In this document: one piece after another, positions 1 through 9,055 of the stretch | How the letters are laid out: each line of letters starts with the position of its first letter | Position numbering within the stretch: position 1 is the first letter of the stretch | Origin: Lachnospiraceae bacterium | GTDB taxonomy: Bacteria; Bacillota; Clostridia; Lachnospirales; Lachnospiraceae | NCBI GenBank assembly: GCA_029099805.1 | Contig: JAQXOR010000175.1 | Coordinates: 1-52,750, forward strand | Length of the DNA: 52,750 nt | Reading direction: 5' to 3' | Translations under genes and position numbers: made by a program | The notes under the pieces: model-generated | The model's database searches: none | The model's input: the letters and a program-made list of their open reading frames with translations, nothing else | What the model was told of the DNA's origin: nothing

Positions 1-3000
1 ATCTGCAGTGAAATCATCGGAATCTGTTCGCCATCCAGCATAATTTTCGAAAGCTTCGGCAGACGCTCCAGATCTGCCTTTATATTTAAGCAGCGCTGCA
101 GACACTGACTTTCAAAGTTCTTTTTCATAATCTCCAGGTCACTGAGACCGGCTTCGATTCTGGTACGCTCTAACTGCAGGCATTCCATAACCTCCTTCAG
201 TCCCCGGATAACCTCCTCTGTCTCTCTGCCGCTTTTCGGCATCATGACGCTTCCGCCGATTTCCTCTGCCAGTGCCTGTGCGCCAAGAACCTGCAATGTC
301 TCCATCGTCTTTTGACGATTCCGGTAAAACTCCTCCTGCCGCTTTACCAGCTCTCTGCCGCAGGCTGCAAAGCGTTCTCTTGCCTCCTTATAGCAATCCG
401 TCAGCCGTACGCTGTTTTCCAGCCTCCCGCATTCCTTTGTCAATACGTCCGTTCCTTCAAACATATGGGCAATCTCATTGCGAATCACCGTATAGGCAGA
501 GAGCTCTTCGAGCAATTCCGCCTGTGACACCTTTAACTGTGCGATTTCTTTCTGTTTTTGTTCTATCAGAAGCCGGCGCTTCGCAATAAAAGCAGTCAAT
601 GCCTCCCCGGACAATTCCACCGGGTGGTATTCTCCATACTTTTCTGCGATTGCCGCCTGTGCCTGGCTGTTCTTGCCTTCCAGACGGAATAATTTTTCCT
701 GTACCTGTTTAATCCGGCGTTCCAGCTGCTCCGCCTCATCCGCCAGTGACGTAATCTCTTCTCCCCGCCTTACAAGCTCTGCCTCCGAGGTCTCATAAAC
801 TTCGTTTTTTTCATACAGCTCGGACAACTCCGCAACACTAAAGCCGCGGCTTCTGATATTACGAAGCAGCCGGTTCATGGCAGCCACATAGGAATCCAGA
901 AGACGCTTCTTATCCTCCAGAGACGATGCTTCCGTGTGCAACGCTGCTATCTTTCCGTCAATCTGTACTGCCAGCTCATCGATATCATAAGAAACCGGCA
1001 ACGTCTCTCCGTCCATATCATAAACCGAATACCGTTCCCAGGCGCGACGCACTTCTTCCGCACGGGAGCGCAACTTCTCCAGCTCTGCATTTTTAACCCT
1101 GCATTCTGCCTCTAACGCTTCCGCCGCACTGACAGCATCTCTCTTCCATTCCGCAAGCCGCTCTTTTTTTCTCTGATACTCCCTGACCGCCTTCTCTTTT
1201 TCCTCTGCCTGTTCATTCAACAGCACAATCGCACGATAAGAAAGAGCCTCTCTCTCAGCCTCTGCGATGCGGTTCCGACAGGTCTCTTCTTCCGCCTGTA
1301 CAGCACTTAAGCGTTCCGTAAGAAGTGAAAGCCGTTCTGTCTCCTCACGGAGTTTCTCCCGAAGACTCTCCTCCGTGCTTTCCGGTGCATACTCCGTCTT
1401 TTTGGCATACATTGTCTCATAGTACTGCTTTACAAAACCGGTCAGAAATTCTTCATCCTCCTCATACGCTTCAATCAACGTATTCAGACGCCGGATTCCG
1501 TATTCTGCCTCCTCTTCGATTTTGGAAAGCCGCACAATTTCCTTTTGTCTTGCCTTTTCTTCAAACAACGCTGCCCCGTTTCTTACGCAGAGCAGCATCT
1601 GTTCCCGGTGGAACAGTTCTTTGCCGGCACGCAACGATTCCATACGTAACAGCGGCACCATCACTCCTTCCGGAATGCATTCCGCCAGCAAATGATCATC
1701 AAATACCGTTTCAAATCCTTCCGTAACTACCGAAAAAGGAAGCCCTGCATACTTTTGCAGTAATTCCTCCTGCTCCTCTGCGGACTTTGACTGCAGATAC
1801 TCCGCACCGGTCAATGCCCTCTTTTTATGTCTGCTGCAAATGTACTCTTTTACCGTCTCGGCAGCCTCGGTGGACGTAACCCATTCCCCTGCCTCTATTG
1901 CCTGCCGTCTCTTTTTTGCCTCAAGCATCCGTTCGGATAAACGCGAACTCTCCGCATAAGCTTCTCTGCACCGGGTACGTACAGCCGTACGGAGTGCACG
2001 ATAGTCCTTCTCCCCGTAGGCTTCCGCCAGCTTGTCCGCACGAAGCTTTGCGGCCGAAAGCTCCTCTTTTTCTGCCTCCAGTTCCTTCTGCCCCTCACGG
2101 TATCTCTGCAGGTCGGACTCTGCGCGATGCACCGCATACACGGCAGCTTCCCGCTCCTCTGCCAGTTTTCGCAATTCTTCCTTTAATGCAGTCCCCTTTA
2201 AAGATGCCGTAAGCCCCTGTTCTCTGCAGGCTTTCTCATACTCTGCCGCATCCTCCGCAAGAAAAAGTCCCACTGCATCCTTTTGCTCTTTAATTTTCCC
2301 ATATAAAGCAGACAATTCCTTTTTTGTCTGCTCCAAAAGAACATCTGAGACAGCGTCCTCCCGTTCCACGTCCTTTCTGGAATTTTCCGCGGTTTTATAC
2401 TTTACCAGCGTCCCTGCTGCCATACTTTCCGCTTCGGAAATCTCCTCTGCAAGCTGTGCTTCATACTGCTCCATTTTCTGCTTGTAGGAGCGTACCAGAG
2501 CAAAAATCTCCTCCTGCAGACCGTTCTGCCCGTTCATTGCCTGCAGCGTAACCGCCATCTCATCTCTCTTTTTCTTTTCTTCCAGATACTCGAGATAATC
2601 ATTTGCACATTCCTTTTTCTTTAATAAGGCCGCAAGCGACTCCCGGCGTTCCGTTTTCTGCAGCTTTTCTGCCGTCAGTAACTCCACCTGGGCTCCGTAT
2701 TCCTTTGCCAGCTCCGAATCCTCGGAGATTCCGGCGGAAAGAAGCTCCGCTTCATACGAACGCAGCTCCTTAGCAGCGGCATCCTCTGCCCTTTTTAAGT
2801 CCCCGACCGCTTCCTCTCTTCCGCCCAGATAATGTACTGCCGCGTTATAAATACGGTTCAGCTGCGTCGTTGCCTCCTGCTGTTCTCCGTACACAGAGCC
2901 AAGCAGCTCTATCCGGGAGGAGAACTCGGAAAGCACCTCCTCCTGCCTGTCAAAGCTGCGCATTGCATCCTTTTGCTTTGCAAGCTCAACTAATTTGTCC

Positions 3001-3764
3001 TTCATATCCAGAAGTGTCTGGGACATGGTATCCTCTGTGTCTTCCTTTCCTGCCTTTCTGCGGAAGGAGGTACCGAGGATTTCCTCAATCAATAAATCCT
3101 CTACGACCTTTCTGGTCGTTTTATAGTTGCTCTCGAAATAGGTACGGACATGACCCTCGGTTTTATTGATTCCGCGGATAATCTCCCACTCGCTCTCATA
3201 AATACCGTATTCCGCGATAAAGCTCTGGTATTCCCCTTTCCTGTCAAATACACGCACCATAAGAGAGCTGTCATGCTCCAGCTCTTTTAAATAGCGACGT
3301 AACCCGCTGTATGTAATCCGCTCCTTCTCTTTTACAAGAGGAAGATTCCGGATATCGTTTGCATTATACTCGCGGTAAAAAATACAGTAATTGAAATATT
3401 CAATGGATGCGGTATCCTTTGTCTCTCCTTCGGTCTCTGCCGCCTTTCTGGCACAGAAGCCCGTAGTCATATAGCGAAATCCGTTTTGAATATTTTCCTC
3501 ATCCAGCTTCCATTCTATCAGGGAATGAATCGTTTTGCTTCCCTCCCCGGTACGGAACAGCTTTTCAATCGGCTGCTTTTCATCCAGAGTACAGTTTGGA
3601 ATCATATTCTGCAAAAGCAGCAGCATAAGCACGCTTTTCCCGCCGCCGTTTGCAAGGTCGTATAAAGTATTCCCACAAAACGGCTTCATCAGAAAGTCAT
3701 CATACGCCTGTGTTCCGAAATTATATTTCACATTATTTACACGAATACGGTTAATATGCGGCAC
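1..3764 (-). CDS. jetC: JetC/MksB-like SMC ATPase (partial, runs off left edge)
   Basis: Large SMC/MukB-type ATPase, the DNA-translocating subunit expected in Wadjet (JetABCD) or MksBEF complexes. It begins at a GTG (3764) preceded by GGAGGAG at good spacing, overlapping the end of jetB by 14 bases. The reading frame stays open to the window edge, giving at least 1254 residues without the C terminus. The N terminus reads MPHINRIRVNNVKYNFGTQ, followed near residue 40 by a P-loop-like LANGGGKSVLML (Walker A). Most of the rest is Glu/Lys/Arg/Gln-rich and heptad-like, as expected for SMC coiled-coil arms. Walker B, the signature motif and any hinge placement cannot be judged because the C-terminal head is missing. 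The order jetA-jetB-jetC and the tight spacing support the call. An MksB without a nuclease partner is the alternative, since a jetD gene would lie beyond the edge. Confidence 0.8.
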   Translation of the reverse strand, partial: MPHINRIRVNNVKYNFGTQAYDDFLMKPFCGNTLYDLANGGGKSVLMLLLLQNMIPNCTLDEKQPIEKLFRTGEGSKTIHSLIEWKLDEENIQNGFRYMTTGFCARKAAETEGETKDTASIEYFNYCIFYREYNANDIRNLPLVKEKERITYSGLRRYLKELEHDSSLMVRVFDRKGEYQSFIAEYGIYESEWEIIRGINKTEGHVRTYFESNYKTTRKVVEDLLIEEILGTSFRRKAGKEDTEDTMSQTLLDMKDKLVELAKQKDAMRSFDRQEEVLSEFSSRIELLGSVYGEQQEATTQLNRIYNAAVHYLGGREEAVGDLKRAEDAAAKELRSYEAELLSAGISEDSELAKEYGAQVELLTAEKLQKTERRESLAALLKKKECANDYLEYLEEKKKRDEMAVTLQAMNGQNGLQEEIFALVRSYKQKMEQYEAQLAEEISEAESMAAGTLVKYKTAENSRKDVEREDAVSDVLLEQTKKELSALYGKIKEQKDAVGLFLAEDAAEYEKACREQGLTASLKGTALKEELRKLAEEREAAVYAVHRAESDLQRYREGQKELEAEKEELSAAKLRADKLAEAYGEKDYRALRTAVRTRCREAYAESSRLSERMLEAKKRRQAIEAGEWVTSTEAAETVKEYICSRHKKRALTGAEYLQSKSAEEQEELLQKYAGLPFSVVTEGFETVFDDHLLAECIPEGVMVPLLRMESLRAGKELFHREQMLLCVRNGAALFEEKARQKEIVRLSKIEEEAEYGIRRLNTLIEAYEEDEEFLTGFVKQYYETMYAKKTEYAPESTEESLREKLREETERLSLLTERLSAVQAEEETCRNRIAEAEREALSYRAIVLLNEQAEEKEKAVREYQRKKERLAEWKRDAVSAAEALEAECRVKNAELEKLRSRAEEVRRAWERYSVYDMDGETLPVSYDIDELAVQIDGKIAALHTEASSLEDKKRLLDSYVAAMNRLLRNIRSRGFSVAELSELYEKNEVYETSEAELVRRGEEITSLADEAEQLERRIKQVQEKLFRLEGKNSQAQAAIAEKYGEYHPVELSGEALTAFIAKRRLLIEQKQKEIAQLKVSQAELLEELSAYTVIRNEIAHMFEGTDVLTKECGRLENSVRLTDCYKEARERFAACGRELVKRQEEFYRNRQKTMETLQVLGAQALAEEIGGSVMMPKSGRETEEVIRGLKEVMECLQLERTRIEAGLSDLEIMKKNFESQCLQRCLNIKADLERLPKLSKIMLDGEQIPMISLQ

Positions 3765-4485
3765 CGTCTTCTCCTCCTTTGCTGCTTCGCATCTGCAATT
3801 CGTACAATCTGCCTTTCTCTTCCTCGAAATATCTCCGTATCAGGGCATGCATACGTCCGGTAGGATAATACCGTTCTCCTGCTTCCGTAAACAGCCCCTG
3901 GGATACCAGAAAATTGAACACCAGCTTTACAAAACCGCTCTTGGAGCCCCTGGCGGCCCGTACCCCCTGTGTGTCCTCTCCGGCAACCACCGGCAACTCA
4001 TCCCAGGACAGCGCCAGTGCCTTAAAACTGGTTTCCTCCGGCGTTTCACCGGAAAAACGGTGAAGCTCCGAAATCATACCGGAAAGCGCCTGATTTGTCG
4101 CCTCCAATAAATCCTCTGCCTTAATATACTCTCTATAATTATAGGTGGCGGAATCCTGATAAAAGCAGGCTGCCGCCTGATAAATCAAATAATAACAAAG
4201 ATATAACTCTTTATTCAGACGCAATCCCATCATGCGCTTCAAATCCTCATTGGTGTAGCCGAATACACGGTTCTTCTCACCTACCGCAATGTATAGTGCG
4301 TAATTATATTCATAAACACGAAGATTCAGCTTCTTTAACATCAAATCCAAGGCATCACTCACCTCTCCCGATTCGTGATATGCCTCATACAATCCGGTGT
4401 TTTTTCCGTTATGTGCCTCTACCGGCTCTCCGATTAAAAGTGCCGCCAACAGCTCTGTTGCCTTTTCCAAGCTCTTTTGCTCCAT
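3751..4485 (-). CDS. jetB: JetB/MksE-like subunit of SMC complex
   Basis: Protein of 244 residues in the position and size class of MukE/MksE/JetB, the winged-helix dimer that bridges the kleisin and the SMC heads. The assignment rests mainly on context: it starts one base after the jetA stop codon (stop 4487-4489, ATG 4485) and overlaps the jetC GTG by 14 bases, so the three are probably translationally coupled. The sequence is helical and charged (MEQKSLEKATELLAALLIGE at the start). A C-terminal segment (KSGFVKLVFNFLVSQGLF, then YYPTGRMHALIRRYFEEEKG) resembles a winged-helix end. No catalytic motif is visible and none is expected. The family match is inferred; a profile search would settle it. 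Confidence 0.7.
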   Translation of the reverse strand: MEQKSLEKATELLAALLIGEPVEAHNGKNTGLYEAYHESGEVSDALDLMLKKLNLRVYEYNYALYIAVGEKNRVFGYTNEDLKRMMGLRLNKELYLCYYLIYQAAACFYQDSATYNYREYIKAEDLLEATNQALSGMISELHRFSGETPEETSFKALALSWDELPVVAGEDTQGVRAARGSKSGFVKLVFNFLVSQGLFTEAGERYYPTGRMHALIRRYFEEEKGRLYELQMRSSKGGEDGAAY

Positions 4486-4486
4486 T

Positions 4487-6052
4487 TTATCCCGCCTTTT
4501 CCTCTTTCATCCGCTCAAATACTATCTCTGTTGTTACAAAGGCTGTGTCTCTTTCAAGTCCGGCAATCCGGTGTATCAGTTCCTCTGCCTCCGGCTTCAT
4601 TATCACACAAAACCTCAGTCCGGCGTACTTGTGCATTGCCGGGTCAGCAAGCAGCTTTGCAAGAATCCCCTCAAAAAAGGTGTCCTGCTTTTTCGTAATC
4701 TGCCCGAGGTCGTACTCTTTTTTCTGACAGATATGGACAAGAAACGAATAATAATCACTGTTTCTAAATATCCCGTCAAAAAACTTCAGCTCCAGCTTAC
4801 GGTTAAGCACAGAAAGCGCCACCCGGTCTGCCGACAGAAGTTCGTCAAACAGCGTCTTTACAATTGCCGCATAGTTTCCGGAAATCCGTTCCTCTTCTAT
4901 TTCATCCTCAAAACGGTACATCTCCTCCTTAGCTTCCCCTACAACCTCTGCGGCTTCCCCGGCCTCTGCCGGAAGTGAAAGAAGCTCATCGGTCTGCAAT
5001 AGCGAAAATTGCTTCTGAAGCTTCGGAAACAGGAGCGGTTCCACCAGATGCGACAGCAATGTTACATCCTGCGCCTCCTCGGCAGCCGCCACAAATCCGC
5101 GGAAATCAAACGCCCCGCGCAATCTGCTGAATTTATATTTACGTATCATTTCGTCCGCACGCACCTGCAAATCCATACAGTCGGAAAGCAACTCCTCATG
5201 ATTTGCCATTGCCTTTTTCAGCTCCGTTTCCAACTGATAAATTCCGCGAAGGGCTTCCGTGTCTTTTTCTCCGGCTACCGTTTCTTCTGCCTTGGCACGG
5301 GCTCGCTGCATCAGCTCCATATTGTGCGAAAAGAGCTTCTGCTCCTCGGAAAACCACCGCATACCGGTCCGGTTAAATTCCTCCAGAGCCTTTACACCGT
5401 CGAACACGTTACTGCCGAGCAGCGCCAGCACTTCCTTTTTTTGCAGACGCAAGCGATTCACTTCGCTGTTAATCCGCCGGATTACATCGATTCCTCCCTT
5501 AAAATTCTTTGTATGAATCATCTTTTCCAGCAAAATCTGTTGAATATTAATTTTACTTTCATCCTGAATCTCTTTTGTATCCAGATAAAACTCTATTGCA
5601 TCTGCCGTTATGGTATACAGTACGGTATTCCCGGAAAGGGTCGCATCGATTAATTTCATCCGTACTGACGACTTTACTTTCTTAACCGGGTCAAAATACT
5701 CCATAACAAAAGGCTTGCCGTCATTCTTAATCTTATCAAAAATATAACCTGTCAGTTCTTTCTCTTCATCCTTCGGCAGGGACAGGGAGAAGTCTCTTGT
5801 CAATACTCCGGACAAAAACGACATAATTTCCGGATACTGCAGGGCTCTGTCATTAAACTGGTTCTCTTCAATAAAAAAACGCAACACCGCAAGCGTAATA
5901 TAGCCCATATCAAGAAACGCATATTTCCCTTCCTTAAACAGGTGGAATGCGGTATTTTGAAGGCAGAAAAACGGATAATACCGTCTCAGATTCCGCATTC
6001 GGTCATTATGAAAATCAATAATATCATGCAGCATCTGATAAGTGCCGTCCAT
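4487..6052 (-). CDS. jetA: JetA/MksF-like kleisin subunit
   Basis: Kleisin-type subunit of 521 residues, matching JetA/MukF/MksF in length and gene order. The ATG at 6052 (MDGTYQMLHDIIDFHNDRM) is chosen because a full AGGAGG lies six bases upstream; the longer frame to 6091 starts at a TTG with no better signal. The first 80 residues (YPFFCLQNTAFHLFKEGKYA, LDMGYITLAVLRFFIEENQF) fit the N-terminal winged-helix region. The middle (roughly 190-330) is a Glu/Lys-rich helical section. The C-terminal third carries ISGNYAAIVKTLFDELLSAD and other helical blocks. A 35-base gap separates it from the upstream cyclic-nucleotide-like gene, so one transcript is likely. I believe this corresponds to the Firmicute JetA family (DUF5716-like), but that is memory, not a search result. 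Confidence 0.75.
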   Translation of the reverse strand: MDGTYQMLHDIIDFHNDRMRNLRRYYPFFCLQNTAFHLFKEGKYAFLDMGYITLAVLRFFIEENQFNDRALQYPEIMSFLSGVLTRDFSLSLPKDEEKELTGYIFDKIKNDGKPFVMEYFDPVKKVKSSVRMKLIDATLSGNTVLYTITADAIEFYLDTKEIQDESKINIQQILLEKMIHTKNFKGGIDVIRRINSEVNRLRLQKKEVLALLGSNVFDGVKALEEFNRTGMRWFSEEQKLFSHNMELMQRARAKAEETVAGEKDTEALRGIYQLETELKKAMANHEELLSDCMDLQVRADEMIRKYKFSRLRGAFDFRGFVAAAEEAQDVTLLSHLVEPLLFPKLQKQFSLLQTDELLSLPAEAGEAAEVVGEAKEEMYRFEDEIEEERISGNYAAIVKTLFDELLSADRVALSVLNRKLELKFFDGIFRNSDYYSFLVHICQKKEYDLGQITKKQDTFFEGILAKLLADPAMHKYAGLRFCVIMKPEAEELIHRIAGLERDTAFVTTEIVFERMKEEKAG

Positions 6053-6087
6053 ACTGTACCTCCTTTTTATTCTTCCGTATCCTCCGG

Positions 6088-8367
6088 TCAATGATTCCGG
6101 TAATAGTCGTATGTATCCAGTAATTCCTGCGGAAGTTCAATTCCGTTCTTGGTAAGCGCATGATGATGCAGCTCCGTTTCACGTAATTTCTTTGCATTCT
6201 CCCGTCTGTATCTGGCCATCGCCTCCTCAAACGGCGGCTGCTGTGCCAGTCGGGCACGGATTTTCGCATGAAACGGACAGTAGGTTGCCATAATCTCTCT
6301 GGCCACCTTATTTAATTTCATTGCTCCGTTTACTTCACTCTTCATCCACATTTCATAATCCATGACAAAGACTTCCGCGTAATTGTTTTTCCCCTTCTGG
6401 AGCTGCGCCTTGATGCGCTCCTTCCGCTCTTCGGAAATATCCCGGTTCTTTTTATAGTACATAAGATAGTCTGTATATTCCGAAGTCAAAGACTTAATCT
6501 GAATATTATTCCATGATGTCCCCTGTATCGTACGGCAAAGCTCCCAACGATATCTGCCGCAGACACGTATCAATAAATCATCCACCAAAGCCTCTGCAAA
6601 GGCCGGCAGCAAAAAGCGGCCCGGTGTATCCCTGTGACGACAGCTGATTTCCTGCCACAAAACACTCTTGCTCCCCACGGTCGGAAACAGAATAATATCC
6701 GGCAAAATCTCCGCCATATAATACTCTTTTTCAATCCCAAGCTCTTTATTCATATATAAAAACTCGCGGTAAAATACGGAATAGTCAACGCTTCGGATCC
6801 TGTCCACCGCTGCCAGAACCGTTGCCTTCGGAAGAAAGGTCCGCTCCGGACTGCCTCCCAGAAGATCCTCATACAAAAACGGCACAAAAGTATTCGGCAG
6901 TCCGTTTACAAGACGATGATTATAGCGAAATAAATTCTGTATTTCATAATGCAGCCGTTTTTCGTAATCCTGCAGTCTTGCCTTCTCTTCTTCCTCTGAA
7001 ATCTGACCGCTCTTACGAAGCTCCCGCAGCATTTCCGAATATTCCTGATCAAATTCATTCTTGGACGGCTCCCTCTTTCCCTCATACACCCAGGTAAGCC
7101 ACTCCCACATGGTAAAAATGTGGCATCCTGCCGACTCTGTGGTTACCGGCTCTTCTATGAGCTTTTCCAGCTCTAACAGCTGCGTTCTGGAAATCAGCGT
7201 CTCATCCAAAAATCCATACTCCAAAAACAGGCGTACCGGAAGCGGAAGCTCCGCAGCCTCCTGTCCATACGCTTTCTTAAATACACTCTCATATAATTGA
7301 TAAAACCCGTCCGCAAGCTTCTTTCGGAGCCGGCGTATTCCGTCCTCCGTAGAATTCTTGTCCTCTAACGCGGCAAATTTTTTCACTAACCCGGTATATT
7401 CAACCGCCATCTCCTCCGAAACATCCGCATAGGACAAAATCTGTTCCAGTGCATTTTCGCAAGGCTCCTCTCCGGCACTCTCCGTGGCATCCTCCTGCAT
7501 TCTTGCCGCTCTTCTCTTCCGGTACGCCGCAAAAGCCTCTCCCGCACATTTTGCAAACAAAGCTTCCAGCTCGTCCAGCTTCTTTTCAGCAACATCCCGC
7601 AACAGTGCCGCCGCCTTTTTTGTATCAGCAGTTCCGGACTTTTCTTCCAGTGCACAGAAATAGAAAAACAGGTTATCCGCCCCGCCGTTCATCAGAACCG
7701 AACCCCGGCGGCGGAGAAACTCCCCGAGTCTGTCACATTCCGCAAATAATTTACAAATCAGTCCGGCCTGTTCTTCCATATGATGAAAAGCCACTTTGGT
7801 ACTGCAGGAAAAATAGCTCTTCTGAATGTCGGCAGGAATTTTGGCTGCCTCCAGATAGTAATCCAGCCGGGCCGGCAATTCAAAGCTGTCAAGTGTCTCT
7901 TTTCCGGCCTTCGGAAGCTCTGCCGCACGTATCCCTTCCGCCTTGCAGCGGGCACAGTATTGGCGGTATAATTCCGCAATTACATCCGGCAGTGTATTCT
8001 CTTCGTGGCGGTAGCAGTTCAATCTTACCGACAGCTCCGTAATAATACGTCCGAGTACAAGCTGTATTCTCCCGCCGTATTCTTTATTTCCTTCCAGAAT
8101 AGTCTGCAAATCGGCAATTGTCTTTGCCGGCAGTGCATACACAGTCAGTTCCTCTGTTGCAACACAGCTTGTTAAATAGCTGCCCGCGGTCATATCCCAG
8201 ATTCCGAGAAAGTCTCCGGCAACGACAGGGATACAGAGATTGGTATTTACCAGCATTCCCTTCCCTTTCAGTACAACAAAAACACCATCCGATGCCATAC
8301 CCTCCTCGAACAGCTTCTCACCCTTCGGAACCAGATTTTTTGCATTCATCGTAATCGTAACCGCCAT
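6088..8367 (-). CDS. Large protein with cyclic-nucleotide-binding-like domain, first gene of the jet operon
   Basis: Unrecognised protein of 759 residues. Residues about 10-110 look like a CRP/CAP-type jelly-roll domain: LVPKGEKLFEEGMASDGVFV, then LKGKGMLVNTNLCIPVVAGD and FLGIWDMTAGSYLTSCVATE. The usual phosphate-binding cassette arginine (FGE..L...RxA pattern) is not visible, the equivalent stretch reading SYLTSCVA, so classical cAMP/cGMP binding is doubtful. Everything after residue 120 is a long, mostly helical, Arg/Glu-rich region with no DNA-binding helix-turn-helix, kinase or nuclease motif that I recognise. The ATG at 8367 has GGGG seven bases upstream. It is the promoter-proximal gene of jetA-jetB-jetC with only 35 bases to jetA. 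It could be a sensor or regulator of the SMC complex, or an additional structural subunit. Canonical Wadjet descriptions (JetABCD) do not include it. Confidence 0.7.
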   Translation of the reverse strand: MAVTITMNAKNLVPKGEKLFEEGMASDGVFVVLKGKGMLVNTNLCIPVVAGDFLGIWDMTAGSYLTSCVATEELTVYALPAKTIADLQTILEGNKEYGGRIQLVLGRIITELSVRLNCYRHEENTLPDVIAELYRQYCARCKAEGIRAAELPKAGKETLDSFELPARLDYYLEAAKIPADIQKSYFSCSTKVAFHHMEEQAGLICKLFAECDRLGEFLRRRGSVLMNGGADNLFFYFCALEEKSGTADTKKAAALLRDVAEKKLDELEALFAKCAGEAFAAYRKRRAARMQEDATESAGEEPCENALEQILSYADVSEEMAVEYTGLVKKFAALEDKNSTEDGIRRLRKKLADGFYQLYESVFKKAYGQEAAELPLPVRLFLEYGFLDETLISRTQLLELEKLIEEPVTTESAGCHIFTMWEWLTWVYEGKREPSKNEFDQEYSEMLRELRKSGQISEEEEKARLQDYEKRLHYEIQNLFRYNHRLVNGLPNTFVPFLYEDLLGGSPERTFLPKATVLAAVDRIRSVDYSVFYREFLYMNKELGIEKEYYMAEILPDIILFPTVGSKSVLWQEISCRHRDTPGRFLLPAFAEALVDDLLIRVCGRYRWELCRTIQGTSWNNIQIKSLTSEYTDYLMYYKKNRDISEERKERIKAQLQKGKNNYAEVFVMDYEMWMKSEVNGAMKLNKVAREIMATYCPFHAKIRARLAQQPPFEEAMARYRRENAKKLRETELHHHALTKNGIELPQELLDTYDYYRNH

Positions 8368-8404
8368 TTTTCAACCCCGCTGCAATAGAATGATTTCAAG
8401 AAAC

Positions 8405-8433
8405 AGTATACTCCATTTTCGCCGTAAAAGAAA
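8405..8433 (-). promoter_or_regulatory. Candidate promoter of the jet operon
   Basis: On the minus strand a TATACT -10 (8405-8410) sits 17 bases from a weak TTTCTT -35 (8428-8433), 37 bases before the ATG of the 759-residue gene. The -35 is poor, but the -10 is good and this is the only gap before the operon. No terminator separates it from tadA, so read-through is also possible. Confidence 0.4.
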
Positions 8434-8434
8434 G

Positions 8435-9055
8435 CTATTTTTCAATCTTCTTGCTGTTTTGACGCAATTCGAGGAAAAATCCTTGCAGTAATTCGCTGCA
8501 CTCCGTCTCCAATATCCCTTTTCTGAAATCAACCCGGTGATTCAGCCCCGGCGTATTCAGCAGATTCAATACCGAACCGGCGCATCCCGCCTTAGGATTC
8601 ATGCATCCCGCCACCACCCGCGGAATCCGGGCCTGTACGATTGCTCCGGCACACATCGGGCACGGCTCTAAGGTTACATAAAGCGTACAGTCCTCCAGCC
8701 GCCAGTCCATAAGCTCCCGGCTCGCTTTCTTAATCACCGCTATCTCCGCATGGGCAAGCGTTGTTTTATCTGTATTCCGGCGATTGTAGCCTCTCGCCAG
8801 AATCTTACCGTCTTTGACCAGAACACAGCCGATCGGCACCTCGTGCAGCTTTGCCGCTTTTTTCGCCTGACGCAGTGCCTCCCTCATAAACCGGATGTCC
8901 TCTGCCTCCTGTTTTTTCTGCAATTCCAGCTCCTGCTCCCGCTTTTTTGCATCCTTTTCCGTTTTTGCCTTCTGGCGGCGTAAAAAAGCCCGTTCCTTTG
9001 CTTCCCTATCTCTGTCCCGGTTATTTTCTTCCGGTTCTTTCCCGTTATTTTCCAT
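8435..9055 (-). CDS. tadA: tRNA-specific adenosine deaminase TadA with charged N-terminal extension
   Basis: Zinc deaminase that converts A34 to inosine in tRNA-Arg(ACG). The active-site motifs are clear: LAHAEIAVIKKA (His ligand and catalytic Glu) and LEPCPMCAGAIVQARI (PCxxC zinc ligands). The ATG at 9055 follows AGAGGTG and overlaps the end of the GNAT gene by 11 bases, so the two are coupled. The protein is 206 residues, longer than the usual 150-170, because some 55 residues rich in Arg, Lys and Glu (RERDREAKERAFLRRQKAKT-like) precede the deaminase fold. The extension could aid tRNA binding; that is inference. Other cytidine/guanine deaminases share the zinc motif, but the tRNA-deaminase reading is well supported by VPIGCVLVKDGKILARGYNR. 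Confidence 0.92.
   Translation of the reverse strand: MENNGKEPEENNRDRDREAKERAFLRRQKAKTEKDAKKREQELELQKKQEAEDIRFMREALRQAKKAAKLHEVPIGCVLVKDGKILARGYNRRNTDKTTLAHAEIAVIKKASRELMDWRLEDCTLYVTLEPCPMCAGAIVQARIPRVVAGCMNPKAGCAGSVLNLLNTPGLNHRVDFRKGILETECSELLQGFFLELRQNSKKIEK

Noticed and set aside
272..3169. Many plus-strand and other-frame open frames of 70-150 codons across the left 3 kb
   Set aside because: They lie antisense or out of frame to the continuous jetC coding frame, lack ribosome binding sites, and have Pro/Ser/Arg-rich shadow compositions.
6053..6091. TTG start for JetA overlapping the upstream gene
   Set aside because: The ATG at 6052 has a perfect AGGAGG at ideal distance; the TTG has no comparable signal.
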